From: Devosia geojensis
Lineage (GTDB): Bacteria; Pseudomonadota; Alphaproteobacteria; Rhizobiales; Devosiaceae
Assembly (NCBI RefSeq): GCF_000969415.1
Contig: NZ_JZEX01000056.1
Span: 1-57,874, forward strand
DNA: 57,874 nt
Direction of reading: 5' to 3'
The notes beneath the pieces were generated by a model that saw only the letters and a list, made by a program, of their open reading frames with translations, searched no databases and was not told where the DNA came from. Positions 1 through 8,671 of the stretch are shown piece by piece; the first letter of the stretch is position 1, and each line of letters opens with the position of its first letter. Position numbers and translations under genes: made by a program.

Positions 1-45
1 CCCCTCAAGGGGGAGAGGAGCCACCGTTTCGTGCCCTCTTGCCCC

Positions 46-1533
46 CTACCCGCTCACGTACGTGCGCACCACGCGTCCTTCGCGCTGCAGCACGATCTCC
101 CAGGTGCGCACGCGCTGCGAGGCGGTTCGGGCGAACGTGCGGGCATCCGTCATCTCGGCCCCGTTGAGGCTGAGGATGACATCCCCGGTCGCCAGCCCCA
201 TGGCCTCGGCGGGCGACCCCTCTTCGATCGCGGTGATGACGATGCCGCGCGCGTCGAACGGCAGGCCTTGCTCCTGCGCCAGCGCGGGCGCGAGCTCCTG
301 TCCGGTGGCACCCGCGAAGCGCGTGTTCCCGGTGATGCGGGCGATCTGGCTTTCGTCGGGTTGCGGCGGCGCCTCGACCGGCAGCACCGCCTCGAAGCTC
401 TGACCGCCGCGAGATACCGTAAGTCGGGCTTCCGTCCCCAACTGTCGGGTAGCGAGGCGGAAATTGAAGGCGCTGGGATCTTCCACGATCGTGCCATCGA
501 TGGCCGTAACGACATCACCGGACCGCAGCCCCGCGCGCTCGGCCGGGCCGCCGGGCGCGACGTCGGTGATCATCGCGCCGCTTGGTGAGGCAAGCTGCAG
601 GCTGTTGGCGATGTCGGCGCTGACCGCCTGCGTCTTGGCGCCGAACCAGGGCCGCACGATCTCGCCGCCCGCCAGCCCCGCTTGCGCGACGACCGCCGCC
701 ATGTTGGATGGAATGGCGAAACCGATGCCGACCGATCCGCCGGTGCGCGAATAGATCGCCGTGTTGATGCCGACGAGCCGGCCGTTGAGGTCGACCAGCG
801 CTCCGCCGGAATTGCCCGGATTGATCGCGGCATCGGTCTGAATGAAGAACTCGTAATCGCTGGCTTCCACCCCGGTGCGGGCGAGCGCCGAGACGATGCC
901 GCTGGTTACCGTCTGGCCGACGCCGAACGGATTGCCGATGGCGAGCACCAGATCGCCCACCTGCAACTGGTCGGAATCGGCAAAGGTCAGCGCCGGCAGA
1001 TCGACGCCGTCGGAATCGCGGATGCGCAGGACCGAGAGATCGGTATCCGGATCGTCGAGCACGAGATCGACGGCGAACTCGCGCCGGTCGGCAAGCGCGA
1101 TGCGGATATCGGTCGCGCCGGAGACCACATGGCTGTTGGTGAGGATGAGGCCGGACGGATCGACGATGACGCCCGAGCCGAGCGCGCGCGATTCCCGCGG
1201 GCGGCTCTGGAAGAACGGCGAATTCTGCCCGAAAAAGCGCTGGAAGAACGGATCGTTGGCGAAGGGCGAGACCGCCCGCTCCTCGACGCGCGTCGCATAG
1301 ACGTTGACGACCGAGGGCGCCACCTGCCGCACGACGGGCGCAAAGCTCAGCTGCACCTGCTCCTGAGATTGCGGCACCTGCCGCTCGGCCTGCGCCACCT
1401 CGATACGCGCCGGCGCCTGGAGGGCGGTCGGCGGAGCCTGCCCGCCCTCCGGTCTACCTACCGCCGCCCAGGCGACGGCGCCGAGCAAACCCAAGCCCGC
1501 AAGGGCAAGAACGCTTTTCTGCAACAGGGTCAT
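46..1533 (-). CDS. Do/HtrA-family periplasmic serine protease with two PDZ domains
   Basis: This is a 495-residue trypsin-like protease of the Do (DegP/DegQ/MucD) family, expected to degrade or hold misfolded proteins in the periplasm. An N-terminal hydrophobic stretch (about residues 8-24) acts as signal peptide or anchor. The catalytic triad is visible as His135 in LTNSHVV, Asp165 in DTDLSVL and Ser242 in GNSGGALVD. Two PDZ-like regions follow, the first with SGAMITDVAPGGPAERAGL and the second with GIVITAIEEGSPAEAMGL. The ATG at 1533 was chosen; an in-frame GTG at 1551 would add six residues and neither start has a strong ribosome-binding site. It is divergent from the decarboxylase gene. 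Family certain; the exact Deg subtype is not. Confidence 0.93.
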   Translation of the reverse strand: MTLLQKSVLALAGLGLLGAVAWAAVGRPEGGQAPPTALQAPARIEVAQAERQVPQSQEQVQLSFAPVVRQVAPSVVNVYATRVEERAVSPFANDPFFQRFFGQNSPFFQSRPRESRALGSGVIVDPSGLILTNSHVVSGATDIRIALADRREFAVDLVLDDPDTDLSVLRIRDSDGVDLPALTFADSDQLQVGDLVLAIGNPFGVGQTVTSGIVSALARTGVEASDYEFFIQTDAAINPGNSGGALVDLNGRLVGINTAIYSRTGGSVGIGFAIPSNMAAVVAQAGLAGGEIVRPWFGAKTQAVSADIANSLQLASPSGAMITDVAPGGPAERAGLRSGDVVTAIDGTIVEDPSAFNFRLATRQLGTEARLTVSRGGQSFEAVLPVEAPPQPDESQIARITGNTRFAGATGQELAPALAQEQGLPFDARGIVITAIEEGSPAEAMGLATGDVILSLNGAEMTDARTFARTASQRVRTWEIVLQREGRVVRTYVSG

Positions 1534-1655
1534 GTTCTTGTTTCCGTTCACGAATCCGCAATCGCCCTCACACTCGCCGGAGCGAGCAGAAAGACCCGGA
1601 ATCTGTCGCCATTAAGGTGTCACAGCGATCGAGAGAAATAGGGGCAAAATATCGT

Positions 1656-1684
1656 TTGCGTAGAGGGCCTTTGATCCCTATATG
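1656..1684 (+). promoter_or_regulatory. Predicted sigma-70-type promoter for the decarboxylase gene
   Basis: A TTGCGT -35 box (1656-1661) and TATATG -10 box (1679-1684) are separated by exactly 17 bases. The predicted transcript would start near 1691, about 40 bases before the ATG. Sequence pattern only. Confidence 0.45.
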
Positions 1685-1731
1685 CAGCGCTCGTTTTGGC
1701 CCCCCTCACGCCCCGAAAGGCAACACGTCCA

Positions 1732-2904
1732 ATGACTGAGCCGACCATCGTCTATCCGAACACCTCGGCCCTCATCGCCGCCGAAGCGCCGGATTACCCG
1801 AGCTTTCTCTATTCGGAGCGCGAGCTGAGGAAGGCCGTCAAGGTCTTCAAGAAGGGCTTCAACGGGCTACTGACCTACGCGGTCAAGTGCAACCCCTCGC
1901 CCCACATCATCGCCAAGCTCCACGAGGAAGGGCTGAAGGCCTTCGACGTCGCCTCCAACACCGAGATGGCGCTGGTGCGCGATCACGCCCCGGGCGCGGC
2001 TATGCACTACAACAATCCGATCAAGAACCGTCGCGAGATCGAGCGCGCCTATGAAGAATTCGGCGTGCGCTCCTTCACCATCGACCATCCTCAACAGCTC
2101 GACCAGCTGGCCGCCGTGGTCTCGCCCTCGCGCGACGTCGAGGTCACGACCCGCTTCAAGGCCGGCAAGGCAATGAAGTCCTACGACTTCGGCACCAAGT
2201 TCGGCGTCATGGAACAGGGCGCCGTCGAGATCGCTTCGATGGTCGAGCAGATGGGCTACACCGCCAGCCTCTGCTTCCACGTCGGCAGCCAGTGCGAGGA
2301 CGCCTATGCCTATGAGCGGCACATCGCGGCCGCCGCGCGGATCGTCGAAGAGTCCGGCATCGAATTGAAGCGCCTCAACGTCGGCGGCGGCTTCCCCGCC
2401 CCCTACCCGACCAGCGTCGCTCCGCCGATGGACTACTATTTCGAGACGATTGCCGAGGCCGTCGATGCGAACTTCGGTTCGTCCAAGCCCGAGCTCATCG
2501 TCGAGCCCGGCCGCGCGCTCGTCACCTCCTCGACCTCGCTGCTGCTGCGCGTCAAGCACCAGCGCGGCGGGCTCTCGATCTACCTCAACGACGGCGCCTA
2601 CGGCTCGCTGATGGAAGTCAAGTTCATGGACTTCACCCCGCCGGTGCGGGTCTGGCGCGGGGCGCGGCTCCATACCGAGGACGAGGCCGCGGGCTTCACC
2701 ATCTTCGGCCCCACCTGCGACAGCTACGACGTGCTGCCGCAGACCTTCATGCTGCCCGTCGACATCGACGAGGACGACTGGATCGAATTCGGCCTGATGG
2801 GCGCCTACACCCAGGCCTCCCTCACCCCGTTCAACGGCTTCGACCGTCGCGACTGGTATCAGGTCGACGAGATCTATACCGGCAAGGACGTGCAGCCGGA
2901 GTAA
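1732..2904 (+). CDS. Type III PLP-dependent ornithine/lysine-type decarboxylase
   Basis: This 390-residue enzyme belongs to the alanine-racemase-fold (group IV) decarboxylases, which turn ornithine or lysine into putrescine or cadaverine in the cytoplasm. The PLP lysine is Lys52 in TYAVKCNP, the phosphate-binding glycine stretch is NVGGGFP (about 216-222), EPGRALV follows at about 258, and the catalytic C-terminal Cys329-Asp330 sits in GPTCDSYDV. The length matches bacterial ODC/LDC proteins of this clade. The ATG at 1732 has an AAGG element upstream; an upstream in-frame TTG at 1696 lacks support. Substrate preference (ornithine, lysine or both) cannot be read from the sequence. Confidence 0.93.
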   Translation: MTEPTIVYPNTSALIAAEAPDYPSFLYSERELRKAVKVFKKGFNGLLTYAVKCNPSPHIIAKLHEEGLKAFDVASNTEMALVRDHAPGAAMHYNNPIKNRREIERAYEEFGVRSFTIDHPQQLDQLAAVVSPSRDVEVTTRFKAGKAMKSYDFGTKFGVMEQGAVEIASMVEQMGYTASLCFHVGSQCEDAYAYERHIAAAARIVEESGIELKRLNVGGGFPAPYPTSVAPPMDYYFETIAEAVDANFGSSKPELIVEPGRALVTSSTSLLLRVKHQRGGLSIYLNDGAYGSLMEVKFMDFTPPVRVWRGARLHTEDEAAGFTIFGPTCDSYDVLPQTFMLPVDIDEDDWIEFGLMGAYTQASLTPFNGFDRRDWYQVDEIYTGKDVQPE

Positions 2905-2937
2905 TGGGCGCATACGCATCGGCCTCACCCCCGGCTG

Positions 2938-3073
2938 TCACCCCGGCGAAAGCCGGGGCCCAGTAAACGGCGCCTAAGCGGCTTGCGCACAGCGCCCACC
3001 CTTCCACCGGGTGGAAGTACCGCGGCGAGCCCACCTGGCCGGTGTGTACTGGGTCCCGGCTTTCGCCGGGATG
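2938..3073. repeat. Intergenic inverted-repeat element (REP-like, CCCGGCGAAAGCCGGG family)
   Basis: Two arms of about 24 bases, at 2941-2965 and 3047-3070, are near-perfect reverse complements, and each arm holds a short palindrome of its own (CCCGGC-GAAA-GCCGGG). The element fills most of the roughly 300-base gap between the decarboxylase and the next gene; I see no gene in that gap. Such arms with GAAA loops are common dispersed intergenic repeats in alphaproteobacteria. Confidence 0.75.
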
Positions 3074-3206
3074 CGGTGGGAATAAGCGAGCATTGCGCCA
3101 ACTCCGCCGTGGGTCGGGTGTGTCCGCAGGCGCTGCCCCTTGACAACGCCCGCTGGCTGCGGCATTGCGCGCGTCCCTCGCGCATTCCCCTAGACCGGTG
3201 TCTCCC

Positions 3207-3746
3207 ATGCTGCCCCTCGCTGCCCTCGGCAAGCGGATCGTGATTCTGGGTCCGTCCAATGCCGGCAAGTCGACCCTGGTGGTCGCCATCGCGAACCGCC
3301 TCGACATACCCGTCTTCCATCTCGACCAGTTCCGCCATCTGCCGAACACCGACTGGCAGGTGCGTCCCGACGACGAGTTCGCCGCCCTGCACGACGCCGC
3401 CATTCTCGGCGAGAGCTGGGTGATGGAGGGGAACTATTCCCGCCTGATGCCGCAGCGCTTCGCCCGCGCGACCGGCGGAATCCTCGTCACCTCGAACCAC
3501 TGGCTGCGCTTCGGCCGCTATCTGAAGCGCACTCTGATCAATCGCAAGGATCGCGCCGGGCACCTCGAGGGCACCAAGGACAGCATCAAGTGGAGCATGA
3601 TCGAGTGGGTCCTGATCAAGACCCGCAACAGCCACGTGAAATACGGCCGCGTACTTCGCGAGTCCGGTCTGCCGGCCATCGAGTGCCACACGGCCAAGGC
3701 GCTGAACGATCTCTACGAGGCCTGGGATTTGCCGGTGCCGCATTGA
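3207..3746 (+). CDS. P-loop adenylate-kinase-like (FlaR/topology-modulation type) protein
   Basis: The 179-residue product has a Walker A motif GPSNAGKST near residue 13-21 and the following HLDQF and EGNYS blocks, which are typical of small AAA_18/adenylate-kinase-like proteins often named FlaR or topology modulation protein. They are probably nucleoside or small-molecule kinases, but the substrate is not known. The ATG at 3207 places the P-loop strand right at the N-terminus, as is usual; the upstream in-frame start at 3165 would add an unrelated Arg/Pro-rich tail. It converges on the exporter gene with only a 24-base gap. Confidence 0.78.
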   Translation: MLPLAALGKRIVILGPSNAGKSTLVVAIANRLDIPVFHLDQFRHLPNTDWQVRPDDEFAALHDAAILGESWVMEGNYSRLMPQRFARATGGILVTSNHWLRFGRYLKRTLINRKDRAGHLEGTKDSIKWSMIEWVLIKTRNSHVKYGRVLRESGLPAIECHTAKALNDLYEAWDLPVPH

Positions 3747-3770
3747 TTGAACGCGGCACCGGTTGGTTTG

Positions 3771-4967
3771 CTAGGCCACTGCCGTCCGCCGCCGCCTGAG
3801 CAACGCCAGCGCGACCAGCACCAGCGGCGCCATCAACCCGCAATAGCCGACGAGCGGCCAGAGCGTGTCGCCGCGCAGCATCACGACCATCAACGTGCCG
3901 GCGACGCCGACGAACAGGCTCTGGATGGCGAAGTAGAGCGCGACCGCCGTTCCGGCAGTCTCCCCGAACTCGGCGAGCGCGCCGTTGGCGGTGACCGAGA
4001 CGGCAAAGACGATGCCGACGGCGACGAGCCACATGGGCAGGATCACCGTCCACATCGACGGCTCGAGGAAGGCCTCGCAGAGCCCCAGAACGATGGCTCC
4101 GACGACGAGCAACGCCATCCCGCGGGCAAGGCTGCCCGGAATGCCCCACTTGCCGACGAACCGCTTGGCAAAGCGCGTGGTGACGATCATCACGATCGCG
4201 ACGGTCGCGAAGGCGAAGCTGAACACCGTCTCCGAGAGCCCTGCCCGTTCGATGAGGATGCGCGGCGCCGTCGAGAAGAAGACGAAGAACGTCCCCATCG
4301 CGGCGGCAAAGCCGAGCGTATAGGTCCAGAAGGCGGGACTGGTGAGGATCGGGCCGAAGGCACGCTTGCCGGCAGGCGTCGGCACCCGCGTTTCGCGCCA
4401 GCGCAAGGTGGCGTTGGCCGTGGCGGCGAGCGCAAGTCCGCCGAGGACGAGGAAGATCGCCGGCCAGCCGAGGCTGTCGGCGATCAGCGCGCCCGCGATC
4501 GGCCCGAGCGCCGGCACGAACGCGAGGATCGAGCCGAAGAGGCCGTAGATGACCGCCCCCTCGGGCCGCTCCGCATAGACGTCGCGCACCGTGGCGAAGG
4601 TCGCGACCATCGCCGCCGAAGCGCCCGCCGCCTGCAACACGCGCAGCGCGACGAAGAGCCCGGCCGATGTCGTCGCCGCCATGGCGAGTGACGTTCCGGC
4701 AAAGAGCAGCGCCCCGCCGATCAGCACCGGCCGCCGTCCGAAACGATCGGAAAGCGGCCCGAAGACGAGCTGGCCGAGGCCGAGCACGACCATGTAGAGG
4801 CTCAGCGTCAGTTGCACCACGGCCGGTGACGTATCGAGGATCGCCGGCATCGCCGGAACGATGGGCAGGTAGATGTCCATGGCGAGGGACGCCAGGACGT
4901 CGAACGGAGCCATCAGCAGCAGCGCGGCCGCAAGGGAATGGCCCCAGGCTTGGGGTTTTGTAGGCAT
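3771..4967 (-). CDS. CmlA/FloR-family chloramphenicol efflux MFS transporter
   Basis: This 398-residue, 12-TM major facilitator protein belongs to the drug/proton antiporter group and closely follows CmlA of Tn1696 as I remember it: the N-terminal APFDVLASLAMDIYLP, then GPLSDRFGRRPVL, FATVRDVYAERPEG and VIYGLFGSILAFVPALGP all line up. The expected role is export of chloramphenicol-type drugs across the inner membrane. The ATG at 4967 gives an N-terminus of the same length as CmlA; the in-frame ATG at 5000 would add 11 residues. Its own ribosome-binding site is poor (GGGTG), which fits translational control from the leader ORF upstream. Substrate range is inferred from the family. Confidence 0.88.
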   Translation of the reverse strand: MPTKPQAWGHSLAAALLLMAPFDVLASLAMDIYLPIVPAMPAILDTSPAVVQLTLSLYMVVLGLGQLVFGPLSDRFGRRPVLIGGALLFAGTSLAMAATTSAGLFVALRVLQAAGASAAMVATFATVRDVYAERPEGAVIYGLFGSILAFVPALGPIAGALIADSLGWPAIFLVLGGLALAATANATLRWRETRVPTPAGKRAFGPILTSPAFWTYTLGFAAAMGTFFVFFSTAPRILIERAGLSETVFSFAFATVAIVMIVTTRFAKRFVGKWGIPGSLARGMALLVVGAIVLGLCEAFLEPSMWTVILPMWLVAVGIVFAVSVTANGALAEFGETAGTAVALYFAIQSLFVGVAGTLMVVMLRGDTLWPLVGYCGLMAPLVLVALALLRRRRTAVA

Positions 4968-5045
4968 GAGTGAACACCCGCACGAAATGTGAAAGAACAT
5001 TCGGCGGCGATCTGCCTGAGATGCTGTGATCTGGAGGTTGACCGG

Positions 5046-5093
5046 GCAGACAGCCGCAACGACGAGAACAGTCGCTGCGGCTTACCTGTCTGC
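5046..5093 (-). promoter_or_regulatory. Attenuator-like hairpin overlapping the end of the leader ORF
   Basis: Arms 5071-5093 and 5046-5063 form an 18-bp stem (10 bp inner part with one G-U pair, 8 bp outer part), a 7-base loop, and a 5-base bulge that contains part of the leader stop codon. The last sense codons of the leader ORF (Ala-Asp-Arg) form the 5' side of the stem, so a ribosome on the leader must open it. No U-tract follows, so it is more likely a translational than a transcriptional control element. Confidence 0.65.
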
Positions 5094-5111
5094 TTTGGCG
5101 AGGCTACCCAT
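5082..5111 (-). CDS. Nine-residue leader peptide of the cmlA-like gene
   Basis: The ORF reads MGSLAKADR-stop and starts 144 bases upstream of the exporter ATG. GGAG nine bases before its ATG is a good ribosome-binding site (a second in-frame ATG lies six bases earlier at 5117). The cmlA leader of Tn1696 is also nine residues, MSTSKNADK, with Ala-Asp at the same codons 7-8 and a basic last residue. That leader stalls ribosomes in the presence of chloramphenicol. I infer the same role here; translation is not proven. Confidence 0.62.
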   Translation of the reverse strand: MGSLAKADR

Positions 5112-5149
5112 GGTCATTTACTCCGTTCGCCCGACTTGGCGGGAGCGCG

Positions 5150-5178
5150 GATGTAGCAGGGTTGGGGAATGGTGGCAA
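5150..5178 (-). promoter_or_regulatory. Possible promoter for the leader-exporter transcript
   Basis: TTGCCA (5173-5178) and TACATC (5150-5155) are separated by 17 bases on the minus strand, about 35 bases upstream of the leader ATG. The -10 box is weak, so this is only a candidate. Confidence 0.3.
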
Positions 5179-5220
5179 GATCGGAGCTTGCTTCAGGCGC
5201 CTTGGCCAAGGCTTGGTGAA

Positions 5221-5335
5221 CCCCCCTCCCATCCTCCCCCGCAAGGGGGGAGGTGCCGCATTGTGCATGGGGCATGATGGTGCCAAGCTCACAGGTCCAG
5301 CACCTCCCCCCTTGCGGGGGAGGATGGGAGGGGGG
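5221..5335. repeat. Perfect 36-bp inverted repeat, intergenic
   Basis: Positions 5221-5256 and 5300-5335 are exact reverse complements over 36 bases, separated by 43 bases. Each arm also carries a small CCCCCGCAAGGGGGG hairpin. It lies downstream of rplQ and upstream of the exporter leader and belongs to the same kind of C/G-rich dispersed palindromes seen elsewhere in the window. Apart from this element, the rplQ terminator and the candidate promoter, the gap holds nothing I recognise. Confidence 0.85.
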
Positions 5336-5360
5336 TGATGCCGCGGACATCCAGCTCTCA

Positions 5361-5398
5361 CCTAAACAAAAACGGCCGCGGGTTGCCCCACGGCCGTT
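5361..5398 (-). terminator. Rho-independent terminator of the alpha operon (after rplQ)
   Basis: On the minus strand AACGGCCG (5398-5391) pairs with CGGCCGTT (5378-5371) around a 12-base loop, followed by TTTGTTTAGG. It lies 25 bases after the rplQ stop codon and closes the long ribosomal protein cluster. Confidence 0.85.
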
Positions 5399-5423
5399 GA
5401 ACTGGTGGCGAACCGGCTGTGGC

Positions 5424-5852
5424 TTACGCCGCGACCGACTCGTCTTCCTCGTCGCGCACCTGCACCGGGCCGCTGTCCTGGCCGCGGGCGTTGACGTCGC
5501 GGTCGACGAACTCGATGACGGCCATCGGCGCGTTGTCGCCGTAGCGGAAGCCGGCCTTCATGATCCGCAGGTACCCGCCCTGGCGATCGGCATAACGGGG
5601 CCCGAGAACCTCGAACAGCTTCTTGACCTGGTCCTCGTCACGGATCTGGGCGATCGCCTGGCGGCGGGCGTGCAGGTCGCCGCGCTTGCCCAGCGTGACG
5701 AGCTTCTCGACGATCGGACGCAGATCCTTGGCCTTGGGAAGCGTGGTCACGATCTGCTCGTGCTTGATGAGGGCGGCCGACATGTTGGCGAACATCGCCT
5801 TGCGATGGCTCGCCGTCCGGCTCAGCTTGCGGCCCCTAGTGGCGTGGCGCAT
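5424..5852 (-). CDS. rplQ: 50S ribosomal protein L17
   Basis: The 142-residue protein begins [20 protein letters not shown], the diagnostic L17 N-terminus, and keeps the RGGYLRI-like block (here [16 protein letters not shown]). The acidic tail after residue 125 is the lineage-specific extension seen in alphaproteobacteria. It is the last gene of the alpha operon, 31 bases after rpoA, and is followed by an intrinsic terminator. Confidence 0.98.
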   Translation of the reverse strand: MRHATRGRKLSRTASHRKAMFANMSAALIKHEQIVTTLPKAKDLRPIVEKLVTLGKRGDLHARRQAIAQIRDEDQVKKLFEVLGPRYADRQGGYLRIMKAGFRYGDNAPMAVIEFVDRDVNARGQDSGPVQVRDEEDESVAA

Positions 5853-5883
5853 GGTGTGTCTCCTTTAACAGTGCCGCGCGAGA

Positions 5884-6900
5884 TCAGTAGTGATCTTCGT
5901 AGCGCTTGGCGAGGTCGTCGATGTTCTCGGGCGGCCAGTTGGCCACGTCCATCCCGAGGTGGAGGCCCATCTGCGCGAGGACTTCCTTGATTTCGTTGAG
6001 CGACTTGCGCCCGAAATTCGGCGTGCGCAGCATCTCGGCTTCCGTCTTCTGGATGAGGTCGCCGATATAGACGATGTTGTCGTTCTTGAGGCAGTTGGCC
6101 GAACGCACCGAAAGCTCGAGCTCGTCCACCTTCTTGAGCAGCGCCGGATTGAAGGCCAGCTCGGGGACGGCGTCCGCGGCCTTCTCCTTGGTCGGCTCCT
6201 CGAAGTTGACGAAGACGGCCAGTTGGTCCTGCAGGATGCGGGCGGCATAGGCCACCGAATCCTCGGGGCTGATCGCGCCGTTGGTCTCGACCTGCAGCGT
6301 CAGCTTGTCCTTGTCGAGGCTCTCGCCCGCGCGGGTCGCATCGACCTTGTAGGAGACACGCCTGACCGGCGAGAAGAGCGAGTCGACGGGGATGTAACCG
6401 ATCGGCGCATCCTCGGGACGGTTCTTGTCGGCCGACACATAGCCCTTGCCGGTGTTGACGGTGAACTCGATGTTGATCTCGGCGCCATCGTCGAGATGGC
6501 AGATCACGAGCTCGGGGTTGAGGACCTCGATGTCGCCGGTGACCTTGATGTCGCCGGCGCTCACCGCGCCCGGGCCCTGCTTGGAGAGCGTGAGGCGCTT
6601 CGGGCCCTCGGCTTCCATCTTGAGCGCGATCTCCTTGACGTTGAGCACGAGGTCGGTAATGTCCTCGCGCACGCCCGGCAACGAGGAGAACTCGTGCAGG
6701 ATGCCGTCGATCTGGATCGCGGTGATCGCCGCGCCCTGCAGGGACGACAGCAGCACACGACGCAGAGCATTGCCCAGGGTCAGCCCATAACCGCGCTCAA
6801 GCGGCTCGGCGATTACCGAAGCCACGCGCGCGTTGTCGCCCGAAACAATCTCCAGCTTGGTCGGCTTGATCAGTTCTTGCCAGTTCCTCTGGATCGTCAC
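5884..6900 (-). CDS. rpoA: DNA-directed RNA polymerase subunit alpha
   Basis: The 338-residue alpha subunit has the N-terminal assembly domain ([19 protein letters not shown], residues about 33-51) and the C-terminal domain that contacts UP elements and activators ([16 protein letters not shown] and [14 protein letters not shown]). It starts with GTG at 6900, preceded by AGGAAA; no ATG lies near the conserved N-terminus [13 protein letters not shown]. It sits between rpsK and rplQ as usual. Confidence 0.98.
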   Translation of the reverse strand: MTIQRNWQELIKPTKLEIVSGDNARVASVIAEPLERGYGLTLGNALRRVLLSSLQGAAITAIQIDGILHEFSSLPGVREDITDLVLNVKEIALKMEAEGPKRLTLSKQGPGAVSAGDIKVTGDIEVLNPELVICHLDDGAEINIEFTVNTGKGYVSADKNRPEDAPIGYIPVDSLFSPVRRVSYKVDATRAGESLDKDKLTLQVETNGAISPEDSVAYAARILQDQLAVFVNFEEPTKEKAADAVPELAFNPALLKKVDELELSVRSANCLKNDNIVYIGDLIQKTEAEMLRTPNFGRKSLNEIKEVLAQMGLHLGMDVANWPPENIDDLAKRYEDHY

Positions 6901-7004
6901 GGTAATTTCCTTTCAAAAGCGCGGCCCTGCCCGGCCGCTCGGCCGCAAACGCAATGGAAACTCCCGGTTCGCTCGCAAACCGGGAGTCCTTCAGCAACGT
7001 CGGT

Positions 7005-7397
7005 CTAGACGCGGCGCCGCTTGCGCGGGCGGCAGCCATTGTGCGGAATGGCGGTGACGTCACGGATCGAGGTGACGTTGAAGCCTGCAGCCTGGAGGGC
7101 ACGCAGGGCGGACTCACGCCCCGAGCCGGGCCCGCGCACTTCGACCTCGAGGGTCTTCATGCCGTGCTCCTGCGCCTTGCGGGCGGCATCTTCAGCGGCG
7201 ACCTGCGCCGCATAAGGGGTCGACTTGCGCGAACCCTTGAAGCCCATGACGCCGGCGGACGACCACGAAATCGTGTTGCCCTGCATGTCGGCGATGGTGA
7301 TCATCGTGTTGTTGAAGGATGCATTCACGTGGGCGACGCCCGACGTGATGTTCTTGCGCTCCTTGCGGCGGATGCGCGTCGTTTCAGCTTTGGCCAT
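7005..7397 (-). CDS. rpsK: 30S ribosomal protein S11
   Basis: The 130-residue S11 shows the family core [21 protein letters not shown] and the C-terminus [13 protein letters not shown]. It forms part of the 30S platform near the mRNA exit. The spacing to rpsM is 156 bases, long for this operon, and contains a possible hairpin at 7419-7451. Confidence 0.98.
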   Translation of the reverse strand: MAKAETTRIRRKERKNITSGVAHVNASFNNTMITIADMQGNTISWSSAGVMGFKGSRKSTPYAAQVAAEDAARKAQEHGMKTLEVEVRGPGSGRESALRALQAAGFNVTSIRDVTAIPHNGCRPRKRRRV

Positions 7398-7418
7398 TCA
7401 TATCCTCAGTTCGATATC

Positions 7419-7451
7419 GTCGCTGCCGTAAGCCTTTTCAAGGGTCCCGGC
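7419..7451 (-). promoter_or_regulatory. Possible hairpin in the rpsM-rpsK spacer
   Basis: GCTGCCG and CGGCAGC at the two ends form a 7-bp stem, with AAGCCTT/AAGGGT-like complementarity inside. It could be an mRNA processing or stability element; no function is shown. Confidence 0.3.
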
Positions 7452-7553
7452 AGCTACATCGGGGAGAGCCGATAACGAGGTCGCGAATTCCGCCACCCCA
7501 AACGTCTGTCGGCCGCTCCCGGTCGCTCGTTAGTTCGCGCCGTGGCGCGAGCC

Positions 7554-7922
7554 TTACTTCTTCTTGCCGGCGATCGGCTTGGCCGGACCCTTGCGGGTGC
7601 GGGCATTGGTGTGGGTGCGCTGGCCGCGCACGGGCAGGCCGCGGCGGTGGCGCAGGCCACGGTAGTTGCCCAGGTCCATCAGGCGCTTGATGTTCATGGC
7701 AACGTTACGGCGCAGATCGCCCTCGACCACGTAGTCGCGGTCGATGGTCTCACGGATCTGGATGACTTCCGCGTCGGTCAGTTCATTGACGCGGCGCTCG
7801 GCGGGGATCCCCACCTTCGCGCAGATGTCGGCAGCGAACTTGTCGCCGATGCCGTGAATGTACTGCAGCGCGATAACCACGCGCTTGTTGGTCGGAATGT
7901 TGACGCCAGCGATACGAGCCAC
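7554..7922 (-). CDS. rpsM: 30S ribosomal protein S13
   Basis: The 122-residue S13 starts with GTG at 7922, five bases after an excellent AAGGAGAG site, giving the conserved N-terminus (M)[14 protein letters not shown]. An in-frame ATG at 7979 would add 19 non-conserved residues. The C-terminus [14 protein letters not shown] is diagnostic. S13 contacts the head of the 30S subunit and the P-site tRNA. Confidence 0.97.
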   Translation of the reverse strand: MARIAGVNIPTNKRVVIALQYIHGIGDKFAADICAKVGIPAERRVNELTDAEVIQIRETIDRDYVVEGDLRRNVAMNIKRLMDLGNYRGLRHRRGLPVRGQRTHTNARTRKGPAKPIAGKKK

Positions 7923-8104
7923 GTCTGCTCTCCTTCGTGCAACACTCAGCCGCGCCGGGCCGGTGCCGTTAAACAACAAGGGACCGGATTTCGACCCCCA
8001 ACCACATTGAGGAACCGAATCCAGTCCAATAATCCATGAGACTGGTGCGGTTCTTTAAGGACAAGACTTGCCGGTGTCAACTGGCAAGCCCTACCTCATT
8101 TTGC

Positions 8105-8671
8105 TTACTCGATCGCCGCGCGGATCGCGGCGGTTACTTCCTCGACGGGCGCCATGCCGTCGACCGACTTCAACAGGCCCTTCTTGTCATAGAAGGCGAT
8201 GAGCGGGGCCGTCTGCTCCTTGTAGACGTCGAGGCGCTTGCGCAGCACGTCTTCATTGTCGTCGGCACGAGCCGAGCCGCTCTCCCTGGCGCGCTTCACG
8301 ACCCGCTCGACCAACACGTCCGTGTCGGCCTTGATCTCGATGACCGCATCGAGCGCCATGCCCTTGTCCTTGAGCATGCCCTCGAGCGCCTCGGCCTGCG
8401 CGATCGTGCGCGGGAAGCCGTCGAGGATGAAGCCGGGCTTGCAGTCCTCGGCGTCGAGCCGCTCGGAGATGATGCCGTTGACGACGGCGTCCGAAACCAG
8501 GTCGCCCCGGTCCATGATCTCCTTGGCCGCAAGGCCCATCGGCGTCTTGGCCGCGATGGCCGCCCGAAGGATGTCGCCGGTGGATAGTTGCGGAATGCCG
8601 TAGGCCTCGACCAGTATCTTTGCCTGCGTACCCTTGCCCGCCCCCGGCGGCCCCAGAAGGATCAGCCTCAT
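8105..8671 (-). CDS. adk: Adenylate kinase
   Basis: This 188-residue enzyme interconverts ATP + AMP and 2 ADP. The P-loop is [10 protein letters not shown] (residues 7-16), the AMP-site signature is [10 protein letters not shown], and the short LID lacks the zinc-binding insertion, as in other alphaproteobacterial short-form enzymes. Its ATG overlaps the secY stop codon (ATGA), so the two are translationally coupled, a common arrangement in the spc operon. Confidence 0.98.
   Translation of the reverse strand: MRLILLGPPGAGKGTQAKILVEAYGIPQLSTGDILRAAIAAKTPMGLAAKEIMDRGDLVSDAVVNGIISERLDAEDCKPGFILDGFPRTIAQAEALEGMLKDKGMALDAVIEIKADTDVLVERVVKRARESGSARADDNEDVLRKRLDVYKEQTAPLIAFYDKKGLLKSVDGMAPVEEVTAAIRAAIE

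Noticed and set aside
682..1641. 319-codon plus-strand frame over the protease gene
   Set aside because: Antisense shadow; the minus-strand frame carries the full catalytic triad and PDZ domains.
1867..2928. 353-codon minus-strand frame over the decarboxylase
   Set aside because: Antisense shadow of a gene with all active-site motifs on the plus strand.
3747..4691. 314-codon plus-strand frame over the exporter
   Set aside because: Composition is Arg/Asp/Gln-rich shadow coding opposite a clear 12-TM transporter.
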